From Chloranthus sessilifolius (Eukaryota > Streptophyta > Magnoliopsida > Chloranthales > Chloranthaceae), in contig CM037584.1 in the NCBI GenBank assembly GCA_021018995.1, forward strand, positions 176,346,317 to 176,410,316: a stretch of 64,000 bases of DNA, read 5' to 3'. The position numbers were made by a program, and so were the translations under genes. Under the pieces are notes generated by a model. It saw only the letters and a program-made list of their open reading frames with translations, had not been told where the DNA came from and searched no databases. This document shows, one piece after another, positions 46,162 to 58,761 of this stretch (within the stretch, counting starts at the first letter, position 1; each line of letters begins with the position of its first letter).

Positions 46162-48562
46162 TGTGACAGCCCGAATTTCGACACTCCGAAACTCGTGCCA
46201 TCGGCACAGCCCTCGAGACCGTGCCCCATAAAGTATGTAAAACACTTAGTACATCCCATTCGATATTAGAACGCACAAAGGAATTAATGTAAAATAAATC
46301 TCCAGTTCTACTATACGCCAAACCAAAATATCAATCCAAAAGATAGTTCTAATTCCATGCCTCCGCATGAACAAAAGAACCAACCCGAACCATCAGTGCC
46401 GTAACTACGGTCACCCTAAATGGTTCGGCAAAAGAATATTACATATATCTTTACTCTCACAAAATGTGGCTGGGCGTACTAAGCCATAATCTTTCTTTTT
46501 CAAAATACTCTCAAAGTATGCAGCGAGTCTTCTAAAAGAATCTCTCTGGAGGAGGCTTAGATTCCTCCCTTGAAATATACTCTGAATCCTCGGGATCAAC
46601 CTCTTCCGTGGCAACTCCTAACTCATCAGTGGCAACTCCTAAATCGTCATCAGTGACATATAGTCAAAGGGTGAGCTACATCCTAGCTCAATAGGGGCAA
46701 TATCGCAACAATTATATCTTTCTTACTAACATATATTTCATGACAGGAATAAAACATCAAGTCATCAATATATCTTTGCTTGAAAAATAATTGAAGATGC
46801 GATAAAACAATCATACTGCATTTATTACTCTACTCATGAATTTAGAATAACTACTAGTCTCCTGTAGTTGCAAACAGGCTGATACCATGACTTAAAGCAT
46901 TAACTTAAATAATCCCCGAGCAATATAGCATCGAACCCCGATAGAATACCCTCCATCGTCGTCCAATCAGACTATTTTTCATGGAATTGTCCACGTCCCT
47001 ATCTCCTAGGCGACGGGCATACTACTACTACACATCCCTGGGATGTCTGCTGGTGTACTGATTAGCCACCGTATCGGTCACGGATATCCTGCCGAGTCAG
47101 TCACGGTTATACCGCCGCGTCGGTTGGATATTCTTTGAACCTTAAATCAATTTGTGCAAATACATATAATTCTTCACCGTGTACTTGTGCTAATACATAA
47201 TAATTCATAGCCTGTGCAATAACATTCATGGTATATCTCATAACGTGGATCTTTACATCCACATACATCCCTGGGATGTCGCATTATCTGATGTATCTCT
47301 GCGATGCTCATGTACTTGTCCATCCCTAGGATGACTTAACTCTTTTATTGTTTATCTTTCCTCGTTCGTTTGTATACATATGCATTCGTTATCATCTTAA
47401 CTATTCTTTGCATTCATAACTATTTAATTCAGTTTTAAAAAAAAGAGACATGTATCACTACACTATCACTATGTACATGATTTCGTAATTAAGTATAGCA
47501 GTTTAGATATTTGCCCTACCTCACATGCATCTCAAATCCTTGGATTCTCTAATCCGATCAAACTACGAGCAATCCAATGGTCCGACTTAACCTGGGTATG
47601 GCCAACACATGAAGAACATTACTATAATGTTTAAACATTGGGTCTAGAAGCTTAGGTTCAACTATAAATAATTTACAAGCTAAAATAGACTCAAAAGCCT
47701 AAATTTACCCAAATCAATCGAACGATTCTAAATCGTTCGAACGGTTTCTAAATCGTCCGAACGAATTCCAATATCGTTTGAACGATTTTATTTCGTTTGA
47801 ACGAATCCTTCATAACACTATTGTTCTCTATAGCAAAACCGTTTGAACGATTCGAAATCCGTTCGAACGATTTTCTCATAAACCTTCTTCTTTCAATTTA
47901 TCTTCTCTGGCCAAATTCGTTCAATCGGATTTCCATTTCAATTGAACGAATAATTTGTCTTTCCTCAGCTATGGATCGAGTTCATCACTCCTTGAACTCA
48001 TCCCACCCATCCATGTCTTTATCATTGATTTCTCATATATTAGCTATTTAATCTACACTAACATAAAGGAATTAATTATGCAAGATTCAGCTCACCTTCA
48101 ATCAGTTGGATCCCTTGATCCCAAGCCTTAACTCACTAAGGTTTCTCAAACCCCCAAATCTCTAGACTCTCGATCCCGAGCTCAATCCGCTAACTTTTCG
48201 AGCCCAGGTCACTTATTTGCATTCAATGCACCCTTCTCAATTTCACACACACAAATCATACCCTCATTAACTCTCTCTCCTATTATTCTCAACTACTCTT
48301 TCATAGAGAAATAACTCCTCTTCCCCTTTTGTTTTTATAACCAAGATCTTATATATTTTGTGTTAAACACATATAACTAACTAATGTGTGTGTGTGAATA
48401 TACCTTTATCTATTTGTAACATCTCTCCTCTCACATGAGTTATTCAACACAAATTAACTAAACCTAAGTCAATCGAGTCAAAGCTGACCCAGTCAAACAC
48501 GTGACCAGTTGGTCCGCTTCCCGAGGTGTACTATTTAAGTATGAATTTTTTGGGACGTTACA
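46162..48562 (-). mobile_element. Solo LTR, Ty3 (gypsy), 2.4 kb
   Basis: The edges are TGTGACAG and ACGTTACA, flanked by AATGA on both sides (46157-46161 and 48563-48567). The interrupted host repeat continues on both sides and matches the uninterrupted copy at 29500-29560, which fixes both borders. Internal words indicate the minus strand. No internal region or second LTR is present, as expected after recombination between two LTRs. The perfect duplication suggests a modest age. Confidence 0.85.
47713..47968. repeat. Array of short palindromic TTCGAACGA units in the solo LTR
   Basis: About ten close variants of AATCGTTCGAACGATT separated by short AT linkers. Each is nearly self-complementary. 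Confidence 0.8.
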
Positions 48563-48770
48563 AATGATGAAAATTATATTTTGTTCTAATCTTTTGCAAT
48601 TGATATCTTTAAATCATGACCTTCAAATCAAACGGCATAGATGGTGTTTTTATATAGTAAAGGGCGCAAATTTGCAAGTCTTTCTTTTAAATTTGGCGCA
48701 ATCCGGTGCAATCCGGTGCAATCACTTGAAAATCGTGTGCAAGTAATGGCTCCCAAAAAGAAAATTGTCA
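48563..48770. repeat. Right half of the repeat split by the solo LTR
   Basis: Continues 45920-46161 and matches 29530-29650. Two copies of GCAATCCGGT lie at about 48699-48720. Confidence 0.6.
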
Positions 48771-49295
48771 CAATTTATTTTTTTTACAAATAAAACAATA
48801 CTCATTGCTTTTAGATTACAAAAATCTCCATATTCCATTTTATTGTTTATAATTTGAAAATGCAACTTACAAATTAAATAAAGTACATATTAAAGAAAAA
48901 TACAACTAAAATAAAAAGAAAAGATAAATAGGAGAACGTATCCGACGGATCAAGTAACCCAACCGATAATATTTTAACATTTTTTATTACTTTAATTGTC
49001 ATTGAATCTTTCACTGTCATTTTTAGCACTTTAATAGTCTCAAAAAGTTCTAAAAATAGGTTCATTGAATAAGTCTCGTCGAGTACATCAAAATTGACAA
49101 GGCATTTGCAAAAAAACGGAATTGTAACGAACCTGAAATCGCTATTTTAAGTTAGGGTCATTTAATATAAAAAATTTGTAGACTATTAATTTGATAACCA
49201 ACACCTAAACAATGGCATGAAAAATTTGATAACTTATTAATTTCTAATGGATATAATGTAAATAAAGGTAACAAATACATATTTTAAATATAACA
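48771..49295. other. No gene recognised
   Basis: AT-rich DNA with no terminal repeat or domain seen. Confidence 0.4.
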
Positions 49296-49515
49296 AAGCA
49301 TCTAGTGTGATTATTTGCTTGTATGTGGATGACTTACTCATCTTGGGGACTAATTTAAAAATTATAAATTCTATCAAACTGTTTTTTGTCTTCTTATTTT
49401 GATACGAAAGATTTAGGAGAAGCTTATATAGTACTTGAAATTAAAATAATTAGGAGAGCTCTTAAGGTCAATCTCACTCAGTCTCATTATATAAAAAGTT
49501 ATTGAGAATATATAA
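49296..49515 (+). mobile_element. Ty1 (copia) reverse transcriptase fossil
   Basis: A short degraded piece in which the YVDD box of copia reverse transcriptase and the region behind it can be recognised. It is broken and only a small part of an element. No LTR was found next to it. Confidence 0.65.
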
Positions 49516-49571
49516 TTACTTTGACTGTTAACATATGTGTACCCCTTTTTATCTAAGTGTTCATTTAAATC

Positions 49572-49578
<7 letters not shown>

Positions 49579-49616
<38 letters not shown>
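49579..49616. repeat. (TA)n microsatellite
   Basis: TA run just left of a foldback copy. Confidence 0.85.
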
Positions 49617-49617
<1 letters not shown>

Positions 49618-49619
49618 GT

Positions 49620-49935
49620 ACATCTAAATGCGTCCACATCTTAGACCCCTTGAAAATCATTGAATTCTTTGAATCATATGACGAAAAAAAATTTCATCCA
49701 TATCTATAACTCAATAGATCTTAAGATTATGGTGCACCTATCAAACAGTCGGTTTGTAATTCAACGTGTCGTAGTTCCCAAGAAAATGGTCATAAAATCA
49801 CATTTGAACGTGATGTGTGTCATATGATTCAAGGGCATTTTTTGAGAATTTGTTACACATGGAATAAAAAATTAACCGTCTGATAGGTGGGCTATGATCT
49901 GAAGATCTATTTTGACCGTCATAGAATCTACTGGG
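49620..49935. repeat. Foldback family copy
   Basis: TCTAAATGCGTCCACATCTT, then CTTAGACCCCTTGAAAATC, resembles the end of the copy at 50745. The centre is near 49800 (CATTTGAACGTGATGTGTG). The right arm is shortened. Confidence 0.55.
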
Positions 49936-50262
49936 TTAATACATAGGCCGGTTTGGCCTAGTGATCCGACCAATGATCTGCACCGACCCGGCCAAGACCT
50001 GATCTATGACTCATTAAAAAAAATATGCAAATATGAGACCTGAAAAGAGTTGAACTCACAACCAATTGACTAAAAAGTAATGCAACACTAGTCACTTAAC
50101 TAACTAAACAATTAGATTGATTTAACATTTTTATAAATTAAAACTTATATTAAACAATTAAATGGTAAAGACTTTCAAAATATGGGGCCCTCAAAATTTT
50201 GGGGGCTCAAGGCGGGCCACCTCTTAAGCCTTGGCCAAAGGCGACCTGGACGGGACCAATCA

Positions 50263-50724
50263 TTTTGACGCCTAAAAAATAGATAAGATAAATTAAAGAA
50301 AAAGGGAAAAATCTAAATAAGGGGTAGTAGGGAGGGTAGCAAACTACATAAGGGATAGTAAGGTGGTAGCCCCACACCCCACTCGCCCTGCCGCCCGCTT
50401 TTTTTAACAAAGGTATTGTTGCAGATTTCGAGTGTGTTTATAAATAGTATTTAATAATAGCTGACAAGTATTTAGGCGATATCTCACAAGGCACGATGAT
50501 AATTTTAAAAGATAGATTTTGATAGACAACTTATGAGTGCTTGGCCCCACTATTGTACATTCAGTCACGTCACGCCACATAAGTTGTTTTGAAAATTGTC
50601 CACTGTCCTATAATGATATCTCTTTTACATAATGGGATTTTGAAGGCCACGTGGTTAAAATGAAAGAGTTGCACACCATATCGATATGGTTGCACATTAG
50701 CAAAGAAATAGTGGGTACCTCTTT
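50263..50724. other. No gene recognised
   Basis: Low-complexity A/G-rich DNA (50275-50350) and AT-rich DNA. Confidence 0.4.
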
Positions 50725-51120
50725 TGTACCGCATATTCTCTAAAAGTGCCCACGTCTTAGACCACTTGAAAATCATTGATTGTGTTGGATTAGATGATGG
50801 AGGTCGTGTTTCACCTTGATATTCCAAAAATAGATCTTGAGATCATGGGGCACCTATCAGACGATCCATTTTTTCTTTCATGTCTCACGGATCCTCAAAC
50901 AATAGCCCTTGAATCATATGGCATACATCACGCTCAACCGTGAATTTGGGGCTTATTTTTTGTATATGTGGCAGATAGAATGAAAACCTAACCATCATAT
51001 AGGTGCGCCTAATCTCAAGATCTATTGTGTCGAAGCTCGGAGTGAAATACGATCTCCATCATCGGATCTAAAGTAATCAAGGTTCTAGCATGTGGGCGCA
51101 TTCTAAGAATGTATCCGCAC
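50725..51120. repeat. Foldback family copy
   Basis: The left arm GATGATGGAGGTCGTGTTTC and the right arm GAAATACGATCTCCATCATC pair. The outer ends GTGCCCACGTCTTAGACC and GCATGTGGGCGCATTC match weakly. Confidence 0.65.
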
Positions 51121-51179
51121 GTACAGTAAGGTAAAAGGGTAGCTTTATTAATACCCCTGGATTCATGGAAGAGGCCTAT

Positions 51180-51600
51180 GTTAAAAATCATTGATTGCTA
51201 CGCCCAAGGCATATGTACAATGAGAAGGCACACAAGTTGCTGATGGTATGGCAATAAATGCTGATGGTATGCCCGTGGTCTGAAGATCCTTTGGGTTGCT
51301 GATTGTGGCAAAAAATGACATCTACCCTCTTAATCAAAGCAATCAATGATTTTTAGGGTATGTACCCTCCAAGATTACCATTATTCTCGCTCACAAGTGA
51401 ACTGTGATCTCACCATCTCCTCCAGTCAGCATGCATTGACCGCCTATAAATCAAACGATAGAAATTGTTGGTCATCTCAATCTTTCAGGCAAAGTATCTT
51501 GAGAGCATGGGCATTCCATCAGACGATCAATACTCTATTACAGGTGGCACGCATATACAAAAAGTGTGGCATAATGGTCCACGAATGTGAATAGTTGTAC
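51180..51600. repeat. Foldback family, two rearranged pieces
   Basis: Contains CCAGTCAGCATGCATTGACC, as in the B-type copies at 14600 and 22905, joined to a reversed arm. Confidence 0.5.
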
Positions 51601-51629
51601 CCATATTTTAAAGGGCCCAACTCTCAGGA

Positions 51630-52015
51630 CCGTCATTTTAAAACTAACATGATGTCTAAATGATCTTACACCATCCATGGTCTAAGATGTCGTCGATCCG
51701 TACTTTCAAAGTGATAGATCATAGACTAACATGCAAATATGCACAAAAATGGTTTTTTATGGAGATTTAAACCATCCGATTTATGAACTTCTATATTAAC
51801 CATTGTTTTCAGTTTTATCGGCTAATATTAAAGCTCATCAATTCGAATGGTTCACATCTATTATAGGTTTCTTTGGGCTAAGACATCTTTCAATGATTTA
51901 CCATTTAGATTGATAAAAATGTTCACCACATGCATAATTATAATCATACTTTAATGGTGTGAGATTAAAAGTCTTAACTTTAGTGGTATAAGATCATTTA
52001 AATACCATCCTGTGC
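51630..52015. repeat. Foldback element, fourth family
   Basis: The left end GATGTCTAAATGATCTTACA pairs with the right end TATAAGATCATTTAAATACC. The inner arms TTTAAACCATCCGATTT and GAATGGTTCACATC pair loosely. Confidence 0.5.
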
Positions 52016-52341
52016 TTAAATGTTGGTCAACAACCATTATCCCTGTTTTAAATGTGTAAAATTATCTAAATAATATTTAGGAAATCTCTATTCGCGACTA
52101 CGCAATCTCTAAAGACGCTCACTTTCGAAAGCCTTAGAAACCCACACTACGTCAAAATGAGGAAAAAACTACTACAGTAGTATTACAATAAGCCACTGCT
52201 TAAAACAGTAGTGCAATATACCATTGCCTAAAATAATTGTTTTTTAAAATTAAATAAGTGGTTTAAATAAAATCCTCCTCCAATCACGTGCTATCATAGC
52301 ATGCTCACGTGCCATATCGTCGGGTCCAACACCCCACAAAC

Positions 52342-52424
52342 CCCCCCCCCCCCCCCCCTCTCATTTCACTCTTTATCACTAAGAAGCCCTCTCTCAACCC
52401 GTCTTCTTCTCATAGAAACCCTAG

Positions 52425-52475
<51 letters not shown>

Positions 52476-52480
52476 CGATC
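52342..52480. promoter_or_regulatory. C-run and (CT)n leader upstream of the ARF2 piece
   Basis: A run of about 18 C near 52342 and a (CT)n of about 45 bp at 52426-52471. CT-rich tracts of this kind are common in plant core promoters and 5' leaders. They suggest the ARF2 piece was copied with its upstream region. Confidence 0.5.
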
Positions 52481-53087
52481 TCGGCAAACCTCGCTCGCCA
52501 TATATCGGGCACTAACTTGTGAGAAATCTAGCCAATGTAGTCTGAAGACTGCACAAAATGAAAATGATCGATTTGAGATGATTGATGAGTTTTGAGAGGA
52601 TGGAAAGCTAGGGTTTGAGACAATCGAAATCGATTTGAGCTGAATCGATTGGGTTTGAGGAAATTGAAATCGGTTTGAGCTACTCTTTTCAACATTGTGA
52701 TTTCAAAGACCTAATATTACCAAATCTCCCTAAATTTTCACCCAATTTTTACGTCCATCACCTGGTTAATGGCGGAATCGACTGACGCGAAAGGAGATTT
52801 GGACATTTTCAGAGTTAATCGCGCATTAAAAAGGTAGATCTTTGAAATTTTTGATTTGTCGGTAGTTAAATTGAGTGCAATTGATGTAGGCAGCATGGTG
52901 GTTTTTCCAAGCTAGGGTTTTCGGAACGGTGGAGATTTACGAAATTAGGGTTTTATCGTCATTTTCATCCTCCGATAGATGCATCCAAAGCTCTGACGGT
53001 TTCGAATTACCTATTTTCGTCAATTTTTTGAGTGAAATTTTTTAGAAGAGGCTGCAGATGTGAGTTCTATGGTGAGGTTTTTCTGAT

Positions 53088-53465
53088 ATGGCTTCTTCTG
53101 AGGTATCTGTGAAGGGAAATTGCAGTAATGGCCATGGAGAGAGCTTCTCTTTTGGTCGTAGTGAGCCTAACGATGGCGGCTCAGGGAGGAAGAGCGGTTC
53201 CAAGATTTCGAAAGGGTTTTCTGGTTCTCAGGCCGCCGAAAAAGGTAAATCCGATGATTTTTGCCAGATCTTTTGGCTGGAAAACTTATTTTCAGATTTC
53301 TACGAGCAGATCTGGTACTGACTCTAGGTTTTCTTCTTCTTTGCATGTTATAAGACTCAGACGATGCTCTTTATACTGAACTATGGCACGCTTGGGCAGG
53401 TCCTCTCGTCACCGTTCCAGGCAAAGGAGAGAGTTTTCTATTTTCCTCAGGGACACATAGAACAG
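53088..53465 (+). pseudogene. ARF2: Auxin response factor 2 (ARF2) 5' fragment, exons 1 and 2
   Basis: Exon 1 (53088-53244) begins MASSEVSVKGNCSNGHGESF and ends SGSQAAEK. The 116-bp intron has GT and AG ends. Exon 2 (53361-53465) continues DDALYTELWHA, PLVTVP and, after a two-base loss, RVFYFPQGHIEQ before GT. This is the N-terminus of ARF2, a repressor-type auxin response factor, up to the start of the B3 DNA-binding domain. Two defects are visible: the frameshift before RVFYF, and tryptophan in place of the conserved cysteine of WHACAG. The B3 core, the middle region and the PB1 domain are absent. The second intron is interrupted by a solo LTR and no third exon was found beyond it. Confidence 0.85.
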
Positions 53466-53543
53466 GTAATCGAATTTGCCTTTAGTTTTGTTTGATCTTA
53501 AGGGGCTATGTGATTTTGTTTCTTCTATTCTGTTGTCGAGAGG

Positions 53544-56015
53544 TGTCACGCCCCAAAATTCTATACACCGCGAACTTCGGAACGTGAGCAAATTCAATAA
53601 TCAAAACCGAACTAAAGGTTAACCAAAACACATCATCCAAGATTCCATTCATGATCACAAAAATATAAGGGTACATCATTGTTACAATTCATTGTTTATC
53701 GTGAATAAAATTACAATTCCAAAAACCCTTACAACCAACGCAAGACCTGACTAATTCCTTGGCTCTAATTCAGGAGGTCCTCTAACGTCTCCTCTTGAGA
53801 AGTCTGGTTATCAACTTGCTTCGCCGCTGCAATGTTAACAACGGGAGTGAGATAAACTCAACAAGTGACCCCCTAATAATATCTAGTAAACTACGTCTTA
53901 ATACATGATGAAAGACAATTCATAGATGAACATTCTATCGATTTCAGCAGGAGTTGTATATATACATATATAAACAGTTTCACCAATTGTTCTCAATACA
54001 TTGCATGTGCCCTATCACCAAGTATGAATGGGATGTATGTGTCAAAAACATGACGTTTTTCTTTGAAAGGAAAACAAAGGAAAATAACTTAACATCAGCA
54101 GCTACACGTTTATAAGTGTAGGTTCTACTACTATAGTACCGGATCCATGGTACAGCCACATGTGACCCCTTTGGACCTCACCTCCGTCCAGGTAGTCCTT
54201 ACCACAACACATTACATGTCTAACTTTCACGCCTTACCATGGCAGGTAGGTAGGCAATACGTGCTTCGTACTCGGAAGCAATAACACGGACATTCGTCCT
54301 AAACCCATGCCTGCCCGATGGGAGGATCCACACAAGAAATATCATATATTTATATCAATACACAATGTATGCAATGGGAAATCATGCGTTCAATGATTGA
54401 TGCTTTCCATAATCAAGATGGTATTTCAGAATATTTTTTGAAATATAGTATAAGCTATGATCAGTCTGTTCAATCATTTTCTCTTTCGGTCAGCTTATGA
54501 TGATTCATACAATATCTATGCTTACTCATGGGCTCAATTAGAAGACATGCTATCAAGAATTTACTACGATTTACTCCATGTCGAAATTTGAATTAACAAT
54601 CACAATCATGTAGAGATAAATGAACCAGTCCTTACATGGTCATTCTAACATACATATAATATCATCACCAGAAATGTTTCACAGATGCATCACACAACCT
54701 AAGGGTTTCAGTTCATAATTATAGGGTTGCGCGTAATCGCGTATATACATATACTATTCACGTAGTACTAATTTACTTAATCAAAATTGGGTGATAAGGG
54801 TAGGTCACTTGCCTTGATGCGCGCCTCCTTGGTGATTGAGGTGGGGGCGGTTGAAGCTCGTGTCGCTCGACGCGTTGCCTGCACGATAACGATGGTGTGT
54901 TAGCACTACGCGATGACTAGATGAAAACGTTGGATGACTACATGGGGATTATGAGTTAGGGGTTGAGTCGGTTCACGGAAGGGTTAGCCGATAGGGTATC
55001 GATCGGGATGGGTCGAATAAAAATGCATTTTATAATGCCATGGCTAATACGACACCTAACGTATACATATTTTTCTAACCTATTTTATAATTGGTTAAGG
55101 CTCCAAAAGTTCTTAATGGTATGTGGCTATACACCCCTATATCATTGATAGAAAAATAAATAAATAAATAAAAGGGTAGGTCTGTAAAAATATAGAGGAT
55201 GTAATATATATATATAAATAAATATATACAGATTCATATTTATATAAGTGTATATATAAGAATAGAAAATATAATAAAATAAGAAGGTTTTTAAGGCTAC
55301 AGTTCTGAGTCAAAATAGAGAAGGATGAGGCGTGGCTTTTACAATTTATGTATTATTTGCAAAAATAAAGGATATTTTAATGTCACCGATCTGTGACAAG
55401 GATCGAGATCGGGGTGGTTGCCGGCTGATGGTAAAATGGGAGGAAGGAGAAGAAGTTTGGCAGGGAAAGAAGGTTGGTGGTGGTGAAAGAAAAAATAAAC
55501 GGGTGGAGGTGGGTTTCGTCGACGGTTCGGCACTGCCACTGGTAAGAGTAACGCCAATCGCCAATAATGGCGAAATCGCGAGAGCGCGTGCATAATGATG
55601 ATCGTGGCGTCGAATGAGCAGTCGGGATCGCCATAAAAGGGAAAAAGAAAACAGAGGATGGAGAAGAACAGAGGGAGAGATGAAGAAGAAGAAGAAGAAG
55701 AAGAAGCTTACCCGGGGATCGGATGGTGGGTTGGAGAAGAGGGGGTCGACCCTATTTATAGCCAGAAGGGGAAGGGGGTGTGACGTGAAGGGAATGGTGC
55801 TACCGTGCACAGGGCCTCTCGTCGGACGGTGCCGGACAACAGGCCATGCCGATGCAGCGAATTTCTTGCCTCCATTTCTGGGTCGACCGATGGGGTAGGT
55901 GGGAGAAGGTTTGGGTGTTAAGCAGCAATAGAGAGAAGGGGGTTTTAGGTTGGGTCTGGTCTGGGTCTAAGTTGGGCCATGGGGATGGGTCGGTCAGACG
56001 GGTTGGGTTCTCACA
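53544..56015 (-). mobile_element. Solo LTR, Ty3 (gypsy), 2.5 kb
   Basis: The edges are TGTCACGCCCC and GTTCTCACA, with AGAGG on both sides (53539-53543 and 56016-56020). Internal words place it on the minus strand. It has no partner LTR and no internal region. It landed in the second intron of the ARF2 piece. Confidence 0.85.
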
Positions 56016-56020
56016 AGAGG

Positions 56021-57822
56021 TCTTTAATCTCATTTGGCTTTTTCAGATTATAAACTATGTGTATAATCAGCCACCAATTAATTCGATACATGGTTACGTC
56101 GCCAATCAATTTTTCATTTTATAATCTTTGCTGTTTTGTTATACTATAAAATCACAAGCCTCTTTCCATCATTCCTGTACTGTCAAGCATGTTAACTGCA
56201 CTCTTAATGATACATGTGTACAACTATTCCTTACTTAATCTTGCCACTTTAAATGTCTATGAGACTTGGTATTTCCATTGGTCTTTGGTCTCAAAGTTCC
56301 TCTTTAGGGTATCCTCGAGCTCTCTAGTGACTCAATCATCTCCACCTAGTGACATAGTTTATAATCTCGGACAATAACAAGATGCAACGTCCTGTCTGTC
56401 TTGGCATTAGATCTTGATGACACAAGTTAAATGGGTTTATATAAGATGATTTGAACCACTATGGGAATTTTTCCCATATATATAATCAATGCCTAGTCCA
56501 AAAGTATAGGTATTGAAGTCGACGAGATGAGCTCGCTGAGATTTTAAAGTATGATTAGTCATGACAATGCAATGTTGTCAACATACTTGAGCTGTAATTA
56601 GATCCCTATTAGTACACAATTTGAAAAATATGTTTATGACATTAAACTTTTAAGTAGTAGTCATGACAATGCAATATTGTCAACATAGTTGAGCTGGAAT
56701 TAGATCCCTATTGGTACACATTTTGACAAATATGTTTCTTATATGAGAAAACATATTTTATGTTGGAAATATTCTTTAGATATAAACATGAAGAGATACA
56801 GATCGAGAAACAGATTTGATTTATGGGAGCACATATGTTATTTACTTATTTGTGTCTTTGATCAACAACTAGAGTTTAGAAGATTTGCTTTATGTGTGTA
56901 TTTGAAATTTAAAGAAGTCTTGCAACTCCTCTGTCTCGTGCTGCCAATATGTTTATGCTCAAAGAAAAACAGAAATTTCAGTCGAAATTCAAAATTTCGG
57001 TTTTAGTCCCCACGGAAACCAAAGCGAAATCTGGAATTTTTATCCTTGCTCCTATATAGGAGTACGCAAACTCAGCCATGGTTCAAAAATTCGCCCCAAA
57101 TGTCCAAATTTCAGTCCAAAATTTCGGCCGCAATTTCGGTTTCAGTCCCCACCAAAACCAAAATGAAATCCGGAATTTTGATCCTTGACTCAACTGTTGC
57201 AATAATGCATTGAATTGGTGTTCGGATATTTGTAAAAATAAAAGCGATTTGTAGAGTGACGATTGAAAGAAGCTTATTATTCAGCACGGATTTTCTTATA
57301 TACGCATACACATCAGTGTGGGCCGGTACTTGATCCCATGATTTATATTACCAGTAACATAATATTAGAGCATTCTAGGCATCAGCTATGAGTTGAGTGG
57401 TTTAAACCGAGTTATTATAGTGGAGTGTCTAGATTAGTAGTGCCTATGTAAGCTGTTTGGACGATGCAGGGTTTTTGTCCTCTTGATTTTTTCTTTCTAC
57501 AAATAAATTTCTACATAAACTTTATCCGTCGGGTCGGGGATATGACCAACCCAACCTGCCCCATTGACAGCCCTATCTTCAATGCTGTATGATTAAAGTG
57601 TATATGGACATGGAGCATATTAAATAAACAAATTTGTTTTGGGTGGATGGTTTAAATCCTCTATCGAGCATGACGATTGAGCTGAGTCCCTTTCTGATGA
57701 TGACCTAGCACTTTCTCCAGCACCGGACCGTCTACATTAAACTTTTGCAGCATTTCCTATTTTTATTATCCATAGTCGTAGCTTTTGTTAATGATATATT
57801 AACATCCATCAGTTTGCTACAG
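56021..57822. other. No gene recognised; repeated TTTCGG-rich stretch
   Basis: Two related blocks at about 56975-57047 and 57108-57182 share AAATTTCAGTC, AAAATTTCGG, AGTCCCCAC and GAAATC(T/C)GGAATTTT. A further local duplication (TAGTCATGACAATGCAAT) is at 56557 and 56657. Confidence 0.5.
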
Positions 57823-58761
57823 AAATCCCAAATTACATCATTATTTGGAGCCGAGGTTCTTTGGGATAAAGGATATACTGGTGCAAAGGTGAAAATGGCA
57901 ATATTTGATATCGAATTGAGTGATCACCCACATTTCCGAAATATAAAGGTACATACCTTTTGCACAAAAAATAGAAGGCATTAAATTTTTTACGGTCCCA
58001 GCCTTTCACTACTTGATTAGCTGTGATTTGTGATTTACGATTTGCAAGAACTTTAAGTGAACAACATGATATTGATGGCATTTATATATTTAATTCGATA
58101 TTGTCAGGTTGTTCTATGGTTTGCAGTAATAAGTTTCCAAGGTTTAAAAATCTGGAGACTCAACTCTCACATTGCGATGATTTTAGTCCAAGGACGACTC
58201 AAGATCCGTTTCAAGAGAAATCTTACTCCATGGTCTGATCAACGAGTGTTTAAGTACTTGGTTGAAATTTTTATTATTATTTCAAACTTTCAAGTATGTG
58301 ATCATGTTTTATGACGTTTTACAAATTTTGAGTTATCCATCTATCTTGAGCAGAATCTTGATTTAGTTTAGTCAGCTTAGCGAATTTCTTGAGCACCTAA
58401 CTTACGTATGTAATGATGTTTACATAATGGAGGCTCCAAAAAGTAAACGCAATTTATAGTTCTTTACAAGGGTACCTTTTGCTTGTATACCACCACACTT
58501 GACTTGCTTTCTTGCCTTTTAGGGTTGCAATTTGTCATGCTATCTTCTCTTAGGCTATTCAATTGTTTTTTGCATATAAGCATTTGGCCAAAAGTAGCTT
58601 TCCGTGACCATCGTTCAGAGCGCACAAATTGGACCAACGAGATCTGTTGAATGACAATCTTGGACATGGGACATTTGTGGCGGAGTTATTGCTGGTGAAC
58701 ATGCAGAGTGCCTTGGTTTTGCTCCATACGAGATCTATGCTTTCCGTATTCACCGATGCAG

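Larger units (their letters stand above)
45847..50262. mobile_element. Possible hAT-type element with nested insertions
   Basis: The left end CAGGGCCGGCCCTGAGG is nearly the terminus of the hAT at 12836, followed by GGGGCCTAAGGCGAG as in that family. The right side has the family's GGGGCCCTCAAAATTTTGGG and CTCAAGGCG words near 50185-50215, but the last bases do not pair well and no 8-bp duplication was found. Inside are the 46162-48562 solo LTR, a Copia fossil and a foldback copy. Confidence 0.3.

Noticed and set aside
55346-55810. 154-codon minus-strand frame with several overlapping partners
   Set aside because: It lies wholly inside a solo LTR in a purine-rich stretch and has a low-complexity translation rich in F, P and S, so it is not a gene.
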